Assembly (NCBI GenBank): GCA_021292105.1
Contig: CM037865.1
Span: 18,569,033-18,633,032 of the forward strand
Direction of reading: 5' to 3'
Origin: Anadara kagoshimensis
Taxonomy: Eukaryota > Mollusca > Bivalvia > Arcoida > Arcidae
DNA: 64,000 nucleotides
This document shows positions 1-12,978 of the stretch, in pieces. Within the stretch, counting starts at the first letter, position 1; each line of letters starts with the position of its first letter. The translations under genes and the position numbers were made by a program. A model generated the notes under the pieces. It was not told where the DNA came from, ran no database searches, and worked only from the letters and a program-made list of their open reading frames with translations.

Positions 1-462
1 GAAGCAAGATAGATTGACAATCAATTGAAATAGTTGTATATCAGTGTATGTTATTTTTTTAATACTAGAAAATATTGATTTTTGTATTATCATAAAATTT
101 ACTTATATATGTCTGATAATTTTATGTAAATTCTTAATATATTTATACTAAAATATTAAGTTTTTGATTATACGATACTGATTCAAATCAATATCGCACC
201 TTCCTTTATTACACCTCTGTATCACATCCTTAATATCACACCCCGTCTCGGGTCCTCAAATCTGAGAGTGTTACACTCATAATATGTGACGGCATGAGAT
301 CTTCAGATCCATACATGCAAACGGTCAATAAAAAAGTGTATCAAAATCCAAATCACTGGCCATATCCGCCAGCGACCTCGATCGGCTAAATTCTCGGGCT
401 GCTGATATGTCATATGATAAGGATATTACTATATAGTTAAATTCTAAATTACGGAAATGATT

Positions 463-497
<35 letters not shown>

Positions 498-1405
498 TAC
501 ATTTATTTATATATCTATTTATTTATTTTAAGCAACTTTCAGTCATGTATAGATAACAAGTACATAGTTAAAGGTAAACTTAAAAGTGTACTGATAACAA
601 ACGTTGCACAGGTGAGACCAATGTATGATAAATAAGAAATGACATTCTGATCTATCTTGCATTACCCTTGGAATACCATGAGCAGAATTGTCATTTCTTA
701 TATTTACAATTCTTTCTTTTAATAAATACTAGTATTTTGATTTGTTTTAACCCTTGGTGCTTTTTCTTCCATACCTCATGTGAGATAGGATTTAAAGCCA
801 TGCGAGATAAGCGTATCTCACATGACCACGTGGCCCCCTGTGTAGGACATGACGTAATATTGCAGGAAAATTGATACACATCAAGAGTCATGACCCCAAT
901 TTTCTTTCATGGGTATTGCAATACAATTGTTTCTGTATGTTTCATCGAAGACAGGTACGGTCATATTGTAAATATTTGAAATTGAATTCAGATATGTACT
1001 CGGGACAATTATTATTTTGTCCATGTTGTTATTGCTTAGCCAATACTGCAGTCATGACTTGAGTAGAGGGGTAATAATGTTTATGCACATTTATATTGAG
1101 TCAGTCCTAAGATGACGGAGAAAACCATATACCTATGGTACTAGGCTTTGTCCTGAATTGGATTCTAAAATTTAGGCGGTTAGATAAACTGTTATCCAAA
1201 AAGGCTGTTAAGACAATTCGCACTGCAATTAGGCACATACGATTACTCTTTGTAATATATATAATTAAATGACTTTGTTGTGTTCTATTAGCTATATTGG
1301 CTGTGATTATATTTACATCAAATAAAGAATTAATAAAATAATCTCAGAGTTCAGATTATAAATTTACGTTTGTGTAAAATTTAAAGTAACTAACGGTCTA
1401 TATGC
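1..1405. other. AT-rich intergenic sequence
   Basis: No coding region or RNA gene was recognised. A TTTA microsatellite lies at about 466-531. Short open frames near 670-1060 show no motif or splice support. Confidence 0.6.
466..531. repeat. TTTA microsatellite
   Basis: Imperfect run of TTTA tetramers, interrupted near 500 and 513. Confidence 0.9.
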
Positions 1406-1634
1406 AAATGACTCAAGAAAATACATGTATTGTTCATCTGATTTAATTAAGCATAGAGACTTATGGAAATCTTCGACTGATTATTTACACTTAAGGTCGT
1501 ATAACGCAGGTAGTAGGCTTGCGTTATTTACACTTACGCATGCGCAATACGATAACTAATATCAAATGACTAAAGAAAATACATGTATTGTTCATCTGAT
1601 TTAATTAAGCATAGAGACTTATGGAAATCTTCAG
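1406..1634. repeat. Short direct duplication, offset about 158 bp
   Basis: About 70 bp (starting AAATGACT.AAGAAAATACA) at 1406 recurs at 1564 with almost no changes. The intervening piece holds the hairpin-like pair AACGCAGG...GCTTGCGTT. Confidence 0.75.
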
Positions 1635-2454
1635 TGGTGGTTCGCTTACCATGGCAAGGTGCATCGGTCTTAAAGGTCACATCCAAAGGACCCGTAGCTT
1701 TCAATTCTAAATACCATTTTTTCAAGCCTTGGTCAGACCTGTCCGAGATTCGAACTCTAAGCACTTGCCGAGAGGACAAAAAAGATAGAATCTCTTCTTA
1801 AAAGCAATACGATAACACTGGTTGCAGTACAACAAGTGTTATAATTACAACCTGATGGAAAAAAATCCACGGTATGATCGAGGATTGCATAGTCTTTATT
1901 TAAGATGAATAAATTTGACAGTTTTTAAAGTAATCCCAATTCTACTAGTCTTTATAAGCAAGGGTAAACATCGGTGAATTACAATGAAAAAAATCTGTCT
2001 ATAAAGACCATCCATTGGAACCAGTAAAAGTGGCCTTTATGGACAAGTGACCTCTATATATAGGTTCAAATCATATGAATAAAGAACAATTGGGATACAA
2101 TTTTACTGGCCTATATAAACAGGCGACTATTATATAGAGGTAGCTTGGACTGTGCATACAAATTAAAATAAGTTTTATGAACCACTGGTCGTAAAATAAG
2201 TTGGATGATTTTGTTATACAATAGAGTTTTAACCACAACCCCTATATTTTAATATATAGGCATATTACGGTAAAGTGTGTATTTGTAGATACCGTCAGGC
2301 AAATAAATGGCTTTCTTGTGAGCTATAGTTTATATTAGTCATTCTGTACTAAAAATGGAAAAAGTGTTTTTACAAACAAAAGAAAAGTTGCATACCATTG
2401 TGTGCATTACTTCTTATGATTTTTTTCTTTTTATGGAGAGTGGGAGGTACATTC

Positions 2455-2895
2455 CAAACAAACAATTATGCCATCAAGCATAAATCGCCGTCGAGCAATC
2501 CCAATCCTATCACCACCATAACCAATCAACTGACCAGGTTTCAGCTCAATCGGATGCAAGGTTTTCTTTTAACTATACGAAAACCATGGGTATGGTGAAG
2601 GCTATTTTCAGTTACAGCGGCCACCTCGGATGCACGGTTACGCTGTTGAGTAATCCCATACAAATCACTAGCATAATAAATCGACTGACTTAGTTTAAGC
2701 ATAATGTACGGTTTTTTTGTTAATGCACTGAAACTAAAAATCAGGTGAAAAGGTCTATTTCTATTAACAGCGGCCATCTTGGATGCACGATTAAGCTGTC
2801 GAGCAATCCCAATCCAATCACCACCATAACAAATTAATTTACAAAGTTTCAGCTCAAGTGGATGTACAGTTTTCTTTTAAACGCACGGAAACCGA
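2455..2895. repeat. 153-bp tandem repeat, about three copies
   Basis: The landmark GAGCAATCCCAATCC or its variants recurs near 2492, 2646 and 2799, and GGATGCA(A/C)GGTT and CAGCGGCCA(T/C)C recur with the same spacing. Copies are diverged, so the array is old. It lies downstream of the USP terminal exon. Confidence 0.75.
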
Positions 2896-3286
2896 TTTTA
2901 ACGGACACACACACCAAGACTGCGGTATTACTATACCCCCTCACCACTAGTGGCGGGAGATAATAAAGGTAGTGGGAAGAAAAAATGTTCTGGAAAATTG
3001 TTCGATTATTCAAAACTATAAGAAGCAAATTGGAAAAAATGATTGGAACATAATAAATTGAAATATAATAACATGATTTATTTTTTCATTCAGACATAAA
3101 ATCTTTAATTAGTATTTACTAAATTGTTAGGCAGAGTTTAATATGGCATTAGATTGTCCTTCTTTTATTCAGACATGAATTTATTGAACAATATCCATTC
3201 AATTAATAAGTAAAGGAAACTAATACTTTCATAAAGTATCTTGAAGCAATAAAGTACATGTATAGTGTTGACATCACTCACACATT

Positions 3287-3859
3287 CTAACGCTCTTTAT
3301 TTGCCGTGAGTTTATACATCAGTATATAAGCACTTTTATCCTGTAGTGCATTGATTGGGTTCTTCTCATACAGAACCATCGAATCACTTATATAATACCA
3401 ACAGGCTCGTGTATCGTGTAATGACAAAACTTTCTTCGTCGAATCTTCGCCACCTTCTTTGTTTTGAGGCTTAGTTATCCCTTGCTTGCAGGTACGTTCG
3501 ATTTCATTTTTGTGCTTTAAGAAATCTGTTTCTCCATTCTTTACAGGATTACTCAAACATTTCGCCGTGCCATTGTTAGACTCCGTAGACATGTCACCAC
3601 TATCCTGCTTGGTACATGCTCCTGACATAGAATGACCAATGTTATCAGGTACATTTCCTGTTCTCCAAAAATCAAGTATTTTATCTTTTAGTCGTTCTGG
3701 ATCGGACCATTTTTCTTCCAGGAAATGGCGGTGGAGATTTTCCGTATTGTTTCGTGATGTTTTGATGTAGGCATAGTAATGTCCTCCCCTGATGCTCCCA
3801 CTATGGCATACAACTCCATACAGTGAATATGTGGTAGTGCCAGCTTTATTGTTCAGTAA
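3287..3859 (-). CDS. USP terminal exon: His box and C-terminus
   Basis: Open for 190 codons to a stop at 3287, entered in phase 0 through a TTCTTTCTATTAAG acceptor just above 3859. It reads YSLYGVVCHSGSIRGGHYY, the classic USP His box with the catalytic His in GGHYY, and later WYYISDSMV, where the Asp is the third catalytic residue, then SAYILMYKL as the last strand. Between the two motifs lies an unusually long hydrophilic insert of about 120 residues. Candidate poly(A) signals (TTTATT on the plus strand) occur near 3077 and 3164. Very likely a real exon; the open frame above 3859 reads into intron. Confidence 0.85.
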   Translation of the reverse strand, partial: LLNNKAGTTTYSLYGVVCHSGSIRGGHYYAYIKTSRNNTENLHRHFLEEKWSDPERLKDKILDFWRTGNVPDNIGHSMSGACTKQDSGDMSTESNNGTAKCLSNPVKNGETDFLKHKNEIERTCKQGITKPQNKEGGEDSTKKVLSLHDTRACWYYISDSMVLYEKNPINALQDKSAYILMYKLTANKER

Positions 3860-4104
3860 CTTAATAGAAAGAAGTAAATATGTTACATTACGAACACATA
3901 AATAATTACACATTGCATTAAGCTGTCAACGTATACTAATTATCGTCAGTTGTCATATATATAATTTTTTAAAGATTGTGATTTGATTAGGAAATGGTAT
4001 GCTTGTTTTTGATATTGAAAACATATAAATCCTTGTCCACCTGACAATCTAAATTAAAAAACCTTAAAAATAGTAAATTAAGTTAAACACGTGACCTTCA
4101 ACAA

Positions 4105-5935
4105 CGGAAGAAGCTACACCCGTCATATGTAAAGTCAAGATGGAGAATGTATACGCACCTGTTGTCTAGTCAGCTACACCGTCATATGTAAAATCAAGAT
4201 GGAGAATGTATACGCACCTATTGTCTCAGCTACCCGTCATATGTAAAATCAAGATGAAGAATGTATACGCACCTCTTGTCTAGTCAGCTACACCCGTCAT
4301 ATGTAAAGTCAAGATGGAGAATGTATACGCACCTCTTGTCTAGTCAGCTACACCCGTCATATGTAAAATCAAGATGAGAATGTATACGCACCTATTGTCT
4401 AGTCAGCTACACTCGTCATATGTAAATCAAGATGAGAATGTATACGCACCTCTTGTCTAGTCAGCTACACCCGTCATATGTAAATCAAGATGGAGAATGT
4501 ATACGCACCTATTGTCTATCAGCTACACCGTCATATGTGAAGTTAAGATGGAGAATGTATACGCACTCTTGTCTAGTCAGCTACACCCGTCATATGTAAA
4601 GTCAAGATGGAGAATGTATACGCACCTATTGTCTAATCAGCTACACCCGTCATATGTGAAGTTAAGATGGAGAATGTATACGCACTTCTTGTCTAGTCAG
4701 CTACACCCGTCATATGTAAAGTCAAGATGGAGAATGTATACGCACCTATTGTCTAATCAGCTACACCCGTCATATGTAAAGTCAAGATGGAGAATGTATA
4801 CGCACCTCTTGTCTAGTCAGCTACACCCGTCATATGTAAAGTCAAGATGAGAATGTATACGCACCTCTTGTCTAGTCAGCTACACCCGTCATATGTAAAG
4901 TCAAGATGGAGAATGTATACGCACCTTTGTCTATCAGCTACACCCGTCATATGTAAAGTAAGATGGAGAATGTATACGCACTCTTGTCTATCAGCTACAC
5001 CCGTCATATGTAAAGTCAAGATGGAGAATGTATACGCACCTATTGTCTATCAGCTACACCCGTCATATGTAAAGTCAAGATGGAGAATGTATACGCACCT
5101 GTTGTCTAGTCAGCTACACCCGTCAATGTAAAGTCAAGATGGAGAATGTATACGCACCTCTTGTCTAGTCAGCTACACCCGTCATATGTAAAGTCAAGAT
5201 GGAGAATGTATACGCACCTCTTGTCTAGTCAGCTATACCCGTCATATGTAAAGTCAAGATGGAGAATGTATACGCACCTCTTGTCTAGTCAGCTACACCC
5301 GTCATATGTAAAGTCCAGATGGAGAATGTATACGCACCTCTGGTCTAGTCAGCTACACCCGTCATATGTGAAGTTAAGATGGAGAATGTATACACACCTC
5401 TTGTCTAGTCAGCTACACCCGTCATATGTAAAGTCAAGATGGAGAATGTATACGCACCTGTTGTCTAATCAGCTACATCCGTCATATGTAAAGTCAAGAT
5501 GGAGAATGTATACACACCTCTTGTCTAGTCAGCTACACCCGTCATATGTAAAGTCAAGATGGAGAATGTATACACACCTCTTTTCTAGTCAGCTACATCA
5601 GTCATATGTAAAGTCAAGATGGAGAATGTATACACACCTCTTTTCTAGTCAGCTAACCCGTCATATATAAAGTCAAGATGGAGAATGTATACGCACCTCT
5701 TGTCTAGTCAGCTACACCCGTCATATGTAAAGTCAAGATGGAGAATGTATACGCACCTCTTGTCTAGTCAGCTATACCCGTCATATGTAAAGTCAAGATG
5801 GAGAATGTATACGCACCTCTGGTCTAGTCAGCTACACCCGTCATATGTAAAGTCCAGATGGAGAATGTATACGCACCTCTGGTCTAGTCAGCTACACCCG
5901 TCATATGTGAAGTTAAGATGGAGAATGAAAAACAG
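4105..5935. repeat. 60-bp minisatellite, about 30 copies
   Basis: The unit begins GTCATATGTAAAGTCAAGAT and continues GGAGAATGTATACGCACCTC to TTGTCTAGTCAGCTACACCC. It is exactly 60 bp through 5161-5640. Because 60 is divisible by three, a frame stays open across units; this is not coding. Left units carry more single-base losses. It lies in the last USP intron. Confidence 0.95.
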
Positions 5936-5942
5936 CGACTGA

Positions 5943-8900
5943 GGCATCATACTTATACATTGTTGTGATGGCGTCCATTAAAAAACTTCAAGAGCCCTGA
6001 TAAGCCTAGGCATGCAACATCCATTAGTCAACAATTTATTTGTAAGCTGACTGCGTTGTTACATAAAGTTCCCGTCATCAGAACAAGCTATTCGATAGCC
6101 TATTAACTGTGAAACACTTTCATCATCAGAAGCATGCAAAGAAGGTATATTTACGGTATGTCACAGCTTGTTTCAGTATGGGAACAACATAACAAACTGT
6201 TTATGGCCATCGTCAGAGAATTGTGACAGTATATGATGTTTCCAAATCCAAAGTTGTTCCGGATGTGTTTGACATTCCGGGGTTCCGTATCCCTTTTGTT
6301 CTTGGTTTTGATTTCATATGCATCGAAAGTAGCTAGCAAAACAGGATGTGTTTTCACTTCTAGATCACCTGGCCGCTTTTCCTGGTGGGATTTAAGCATA
6401 ATTCTTACAGTAATTTTGCCTTGCTTTGAAATTGTAATTTGGACATGGATTGACTTATTTGTTTTGGAATAATCAAATATATGTGAGATATGACACACAT
6501 ATACATGTCTATTAAAAACAAAGAATAAAAGTTGAATATTCGTAAATTTAATTTAACCCGGAAACGAGTGTATATATTTCTGTAATTGTCTAATAAACTA
6601 GCATACATTAATTTGTCACATATTTTCGTACACTTGGCCAGAGTCAGGACAATTGGAAAACCAATAAAAAAAGATAACTGTATTTAGCAATCGACTTATA
6701 CTGTTATTGTATTAGTTTTTGCGCTTTATTGGTTTAGCGATGGTACAGTAAACCTCATCTATTCTATAGAGAGCCTAAATACGATCACAGTGCACAATGA
6801 GATGCATGTGACATACGATAATTCAAATCAATGGGAATTTATCCAAATTGCAATTGACACCAAAATTTGTACACCTTAAAATTAATACGTTAACAAAGTA
6901 TAATCCTAAAATTTAAACCCTATTCCGCCAGTCCTGTCTTATTGAGAGGTAATAAAACAGATAAATCAATAAACAGAACAAGCACACTGTCAAAAGCTAA
7001 GAGTATTTTTCCAATCATCACAAACCAATATAGTACAATACCTTATATGCACTGGAAACAAAAGGTGATAAGTCCAAGTTTTCTGGATAGCTTACATCTG
7101 ATTGTATTTTCTCAAGCTGACCATGGTACTATAGAAAACAAACAGAAAACGCACATATAAGTGAAAACTGATAAAGTTTTTTATGATATATTATGTCTTT
7201 GATTTGTAGACAGTGTAACAAATTACACCAGTTTAAATTTTAAAACACTAGATTTTTAAGCCGTTTCGGAATACAATTCCTCATCAGTAGCGCCTGGACA
7301 AAAATTATGAAAATTGAAAGTCACAAGTTTCTGTAATTTTAAGCATATTGTGAAATGTATAAATTACATTAAGATTATTGAAACTGAGGCTGAAACAACA
7401 AATCGTAAATTAAAAAAGCTTTTAGGACGATATCGATATTGTCAATCGATTCATACACTTTTACCAGTCCTCCAAAGAAACTTATAGCATCTTAGAATGT
7501 AAATACTGTTTTTTGACAAAAGTAGAACAAGTATAAGGTTTCATGGTCATATAAAATAACTATATCTAAACTGAAGGGTTTGAGTATTGGGTATGGTGAA
7601 CAGGCGCAACAATAAACAAAAAAATGATCATAATAAAAAAAAGGTATTTTAGGTATAGGCAAACCACATTGACCTGTATTCTTGATCTTTTAACTAAATA
7701 TTTACAATGTATAAAAATATTTTTGCTCAGAAATAATAAATACATCATGGCAAACCCTTTTACTTTTAAAAAGTAAACAATTGTATTTTGGATGTATTAA
7801 CTGTGCGTTTTAACAATACACAACTGTTATGAATATTATCCACGAAAGATCAAGTGAAACGGCTAATGTTGTTTGTCTATATTAAAAAATCAAAACACTT
7901 TTTGGCAGCTCATCGCAAGACTGTGTTTTATACAGGTGCAAAACACCATTATTCCGTCTTTCTTCCGTTTTGCGAAGCAATATATTCTTAAGTTTTCAGT
8001 TCACGGTGAAAAAAATCATTTGAACGGCCATTCCTATTTCGAAATGGTTATTTTGCAAATCCATTATTACTGTCACGCAAAAATTGTACTTACTAGTAAA
8101 AGTCTACAATCAACCAGGTTTAGTAATTAAGATGAAAAATTAGTAAAAACTTTCGTTTAAGATGTATAAAAATAAAACTTTATTTGTCATGGTGCCTCGT
8201 ACTATCTGTGTTATTTCAGTAGGACTTGTGTTTTCAAGTAAAGCTATGTATGGAGAGAGAAATTATCTTTTTAAGAGTTGGTACGTATATGGAGTGGAGT
8301 GAATTAATGATGTGGCTATACCAATACAGTAAGTTCTGAGATGATAGAGGAAACCTGAGTTGCCTTTGGCAAGCGAACTAACATACAAACACAGACTAGG
8401 AACTGTAATGAGAATATCATAAATTTCTGTAATTAAGCAACTGCCCAACTGAGATCTGAACCTACAAGGTGAGAGGAGCTGTGATCTGAGAGCGCAAACA
8501 CTACAACACGGGCACCCCAGTTGTTGTTGCATTTTACAGACACAATCTGGTTCGCTATAACAAGTTTATCCCAATTTTGATCTAATTGCACACATGGCTG
8601 ATGTAGCTAGCTAACTAGGAAGTGTTTACCATTCCGTCTCACCGGCCTCACTTCCCTGATGGAAGTTCACTTGTTTATCCAAAGTGCCTAGTTTCAAAGT
8701 CTTTACTTTGCTTTGTAATTTTGGTTCGGACATGGGTTGTTATGTTATGTATGTTTTTAATACAAACATAATACTCCATGTCCATATCACAATCTAATAG
8801 CAAAGTAAAAACTTTGAAACATGTAAGTTTAGTTAAACATATGACTTCCACCAGGGAAGTGAAAACAGGTGCTCCAGAAGTTTAAGAATTTCCTTCCGAT

Positions 8901-9242
8901 TTAGCCAGCTAATCCGACACGTGTGTAATCAAAATTGACAAATTCAACGAAAATAACATGGAACTGTTTAATTTCAGGGATATTTTGTAACAACATATGT
9001 TTCTGTATCCCTAGTTATACTGAATATAAGTAAAACGTGTTTCCTATTTTTAAAAAATCAGATCTATGTCGTTGATTGCCTGTTGTCTAGAAAGGCATTA
9101 TTTCTTTAATATTTTTATATTTCTTCTACGAAGAAATGGGTTGTTTGTATTTTTAAACAGAAAGAACCCCAGTCTCCTACAAAGAGGAATTTATAAGTGA
9201 ACGTTTATCTGTAGAAATAGAGTAAAAAAGATTTGCACTTAC
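5943..9242. other. USP intron sequence with dispersed repeats
   Basis: No exon with good splice signals was found, although one encoding the 'FP..L' segment of the USP fold is expected here. It contains single arms of the foldback family (about 6330-6470) and a full foldback copy (8590-8950). Confidence 0.5.
8590..8950. repeat. Foldback (MITE-like) element, complete copy
   Basis: Two arms of about 170 bp in opposite orientation meet near 8757. The left arm runs TAGCTAGCTAACTAGG, TCACTTCCCTGATGGAAG, TTTCAAAGTCTTTACTTTGC, GGACATGGGTTGTTATG. The right arm returns through CTCCATGTCCATATCACAAT, AAACTTTGAAAC, CCAGGGAAGTGA, GTGCTCCAGAAG to AGCCAGCTAA. Single arms occur near 6330, 12420, 12825, 14225, 14807, 16870, 17300, 18505, 21425, 23165, 23340 and 25030, all within USP introns. 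Confidence 0.7.
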
Positions 9243-9266
9243 TTGAGACGGTTTAAATCTATTTAT
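9243..9266 (-). CDS. USP micro-exon INRFKPSQ
   Basis: A 24-bp stretch with a TTGGTTTTGCAG acceptor and a GTAAGTGC donor, phase 0 at both ends, encoding INRFKPSQ. This matches the USP consensus in which 'L.LKRF' precedes the His box. The preceding 'LPPVLTI' and following 'FP..L' segments, expected on adjacent exons, were not found. A chance match is possible because the exon is so short. Confidence 0.42.
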
Positions 9267-10716
9267 CTGCAAAACCAATACAGGAGGTGGCAACATTATC
9301 ATAAGTTTTTTGTAGCAACGGCCAGTCGCCCCTTCAATTATACAAACAGAAAATATAAAAGTATTTAATATATGTTTTGAAGAAAACTTTATCGATTGCT
9401 TTTAGTTTAAATTTAAACATTCTCATGATTGTAAGGTGGTTGCAGAAAAACGTATTTAATACTACAAACAGGTAAACGATATCTTGGAAAAAAAAATAGA
9501 CCCGAATTATATCAACAAACGCATTAACATCATAAATATGAAACTTTGAAAGCTCAAAATTCAAGATTGTGCCATTTAAAGACAATTTCGGTTTTTTCAT
9601 TGCGCACCTAATCCGCGCATCTAGGGGAAACTTCTCTGTTTGCGTTATCGTCTGTATAATTGCTCAATTAGCAACACATTTTGATGATGCTGCACAAAAT
9701 ATTAACTAACCATGATAAAAAGTAATCTCTCTTTGACCATACCACAAGGTAATGGAAATTCATGTTAGTTCCAAGAGATAGAATGTTGACATGGTATAAC
9801 AAAACTGTCATAATTAGCTCTTTTATTGGAGGTCTTTAATTCCTATAGATTCGCAGATATTTTTAAAATAATTATGAATATTTTAAATATCCAGATCATA
9901 AAACATTGATTAATGTTGTAAAAATATACTTTGTTTTTTATTTGTCAAGAATCTGATGCTAATATTTGAATTAACTGAAAAGAGAAAACCTTTTGGCGAT
10001 TTTTCAATTTTGTAACTGGAAAATGTGAAAAAAAATCATGGGGGTAGGGGTAATCTTTTATTTTTTTATCCGCTAATACCTTCATAACCTGTCAGTTGTT
10101 CTTCGTTTTTGGGAATCATATATGCTGGTTAAACTTTTGGCAGATTTTGGTAAGATTTTGTTTTGTACGGTAAATATATGAGAATTTTGAGTTTGTTTGA
10201 GGTTGATTTTTCATTTTATACCGATTTTTTTGGTAATAATGCAAATCCTTGAAATACTGCAAATATTGAACAAGAGTTGTTAAAAAATTGAATGCGGTAA
10301 CCTACAATTAGTTTTGCATCTTTTTGTTTGCATGTTCATATAGAACAAAAAGTGAAAAAAATTGCTTGTTTTGAGTGGAGGTTCTATTTCATAGCATATG
10401 CCTTTCATTGATCTGCAACACTTTCACTTTTTTATATATTCTAATGAGCTAGTGAGATATATAGATATTCAGAACTAAACGGAGCGCTCTTCAATACACT
10501 AGATGCAAACGTGGCAAAAATAAGCTTTGAAAGAATACACGAAAAGTTTTTTTTTTTTTTTTTTGTACAGGAAACCAATTGTTTTGAAGGAAAGTGAAGA
10601 AAAATGGTGGCATCAAAGAAATTATTATTATTATTACGAGTAAACATTCGTCAATCCATGAACATACACGTCGTTAAGAAATGACATCTGCAAGTTACGT
10701 ATCCTTGTATACATAC
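9267..10716. other. USP intron sequence, nothing identified
   Basis: AT-rich, with long T and A runs. An exon coding for the 'LPPVLTI' part of the USP fold is expected but was not found. Confidence 0.5.
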
Positions 10717-11554
10717 CCAAACTGTTGCAAGTACCACAAGGAAGGTCATTTTCTGAAAATTCTTCGATCGTTGTTAGTTCATCTAGGCCTTTCTCTAATT
10801 TGTTCATTCCACAAGCATTGTTTGTGATGGTTTTGAAATGTGCAGCCGTATTTTCTGTGGTTCTCTGTACATAAGGTTTAGAGGTGTTGTTAGTATGATC
10901 CATATGATCTTTATTATTTGCTTCATTTTCCAAAATCTCATCTCGAATTTCTTGATCAGGTTCAGAAATACCGCATTGTACTGGCTTGGCTTGCTTATTA
11001 GTATCGTGAGAAGAAATCTCTGGTATATCAACTTCCATTGGACCAGCTTCGTTTTGAGTACTGGTCTCATCAGTGTTCATAAGTGTCGATGTAGATGCAC
11101 TATCTGCTTGTGTGCTTGTATCTATATCATTGAAACCGTTGCATTGTGTATCTGCGCTTGTTCCTCGAGTTAAAGATGTCTTTTCTACTTTTTCTTTTCT
11201 TCCATATTTATTTTTTGAACCCTTGTGTCGATTCTTGCAGTTTGTAGTATTAGGATTTATATGATCATCATTTGCAATTGTCGATTCAGCAATATCATTA
11301 TAATCTTTATTCATTTCATAACATGTTACGGATTTCTTTATTCTTTTTTGGAGGTTGAAGCAATTCATCATTGTCAAACTGTTTTCTTTTCAGATTTCCC
11401 TTTCTTTTAACTGTCAAGTCACTGTTTTGAACTTTATCTAAGTCTTCTTTTTCATGTTCATTGTTGCTGATTTGTGTGTTGGATCTGTCATTACTAGCTT
11501 TTCCCTTTTCTTTTTCTTAGTTGATGAGCAATTCTTGGCCAGGTTTTCTTCTAC
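10717..11554 (-). CDS. USP large hydrophilic exon with two frame changes
   Basis: Acceptor CTCCTTTTCACAG sits above 11554 and donor GTATGTAT below 10717. It starts in phase 0 (VEENLAKNCSSTKKKK) and ends with one extra base after CGTCNSLG. The content is Asn/Asp/Thr/Lys-rich and probably disordered. The end, 'EEFSENDLPCGTC', resembles the CxxC of the USP zinc ribbon. The frame shifts inside an A-rich tract near 11510, runs in another frame through protein-like text (QFDNDELLQPPKK), and returns near 11335 at another A-run, so the net change is zero. This could be two homopolymer assembly errors or two real indels. Confidence 0.7.
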
Positions 11555-11700
11555 CTGTGAAAAGGAGATAATATGTTAATTACTGTATGCATTTTAATAA
11601 TTCTAGAAACACTAGAAACCACAAACAACCAGGTAAATGTAGCCAAACATATGCCCGTATCTCAAAGAAATTGCACAGAAATAATTTTGCCTTCATCCAC

Positions 11701-11703
<3 letters not shown>

Positions 11704-11773
<70 letters not shown>

Positions 11774-11775
11774 TA
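11704..11775. repeat. CA then TA microsatellite
   Basis: About 19 CA dinucleotides followed by TA dinucleotides. Dual dinucleotide runs like this are often length-variable. Confidence 0.95.
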
Positions 11776-12419
11776 TCTTTTTCACCATATGTTTATCAAA
11801 CTTTATTAAAATTGGACATTGTTCATTTTGTGATGTAAGTACTCCATTATGATTAACTGTAAAACAATTCTGTTTTATGCTCATTTTAGGGGCTCCTTTT
11901 CCTTTAATCTAAAAAATTATCACCTATTAGTACATCACATGATAAATCGTAAGAAATTAATTGGATATGTACAGGTATTCTATTTTGTATAGTTCCTGTC
12001 TGTCGTTAGCAACAAGTATAGTACCGTTGACAGCAAGGGAACTTGAACACAATTTTGTTAACAAACATGGCGTCAAGATGACGCGGCCAGGACCCAGACA
12101 AATTCATATCTGACCAGATTGTGCACTACGGAATTAGAATTGCATTGTGTCTAAATGTCCGTCTGTAAATATAAAGGTCATCAATGGTTAGAATGCGCTT
12201 TTCATTAAAGTGCCATGTGATGTATTAAATACATTTTTATGTTTTTCTTCGTGACCTGTCCTTCGGCTCAGGCACTATACTCCATAAGACAATACTATAG
12301 TAGCACAGGTTCCTCAGGAAAACATGTATAATTAAAATATTTTGTATATCTGAATATATCCATGAGCCCGATTTATATTTATAAAATTTGCCATAATAAA
12401 ATAAAATATCAATTTTTGA

Positions 12420-12575
12420 TAAAACAAACTCTTTAGTCCATGTACAATCAAACTCAAAAACTTGAAGCTAGGAAATTGGGTTAAACATTTGAACATCTAC
12501 CTTGGACTTGTTGTTTTTGAAAGGGTAATATCCTTCTGTTATGCGTGTAATCAAAACTAAAAATGAAGGAAAATG
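12420..12575 (-). repeat. Foldback-family arm
   Basis: Diverged arm: CATGTACAATCAAACTC, ACTTGAAGCTAG, TTGGGTTAAACA, then AAAGGGTAATATCC and GCGTGTAATCAAAAC. A second, oppositely oriented arm lies at about 12825-12930. Confidence 0.5.
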
Positions 12576-12978
12576 GTACTATGGGACGTTATATATATAT
12601 ATATCAGGGGTTATTTCGGATATAGAGAAATCATACTTATCAACAAAATTGTGATAACGGTCATATAAAGTTTTTGCTGCTTGATAAGACTTAGCTTGCA
12701 ATATCCCTTGCGTCAATCCTATTCACAAGAAATATATAGTCATTTACATTATGCTGAAATGAAAAGCTTTTAGAAAGAATGTCCAAATCTAAATCAACCC
12801 CAGATCATCGTTTTTAAACGGATTCATTTTCCCGGTGAGAAGCTGGCGTTTTAACACGTTAAAATTCTGCAGAGTTTTGCATTGCTTTTGCCGTTTTGAT
12901 TTGGACAGGGATGCGTATGTATTTCTTTGATTCATGCCTGACCAAAACAGTTTATTTTTCAAAGAAGAAAAATCTTAC

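Larger units (their letters stand above)
11555..12978. other. USP intron with a CA/TA microsatellite and foldback arms
   Basis: No exon was recognised. It holds the dinucleotide run at 11704-11775 and arms at 12420 and 12825. Confidence 0.6.

Noticed and set aside
1406-1634. Pair of long terminal repeats
   Set aside because: The repeats are about 70 bp, only 158 bp apart, with no element between them. No LTR element was recognised anywhere in the window.
4497-5942. Open frames of repeated MYTHLLSSQLHPSYVKSRWR type
   Set aside because: They follow from a 60-bp unit with no stop in one frame; no splice support or start context.
6151-6498. Short frames on both strands
   Set aside because: They coincide with a foldback-family arm.
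7250-7310. GCCGTTTCGGAATACAATTC then CTCATCAG, possible mobile-element end
   Set aside because: Similar words occur at ends of several animal repeats, but no partner end or coding part was found.
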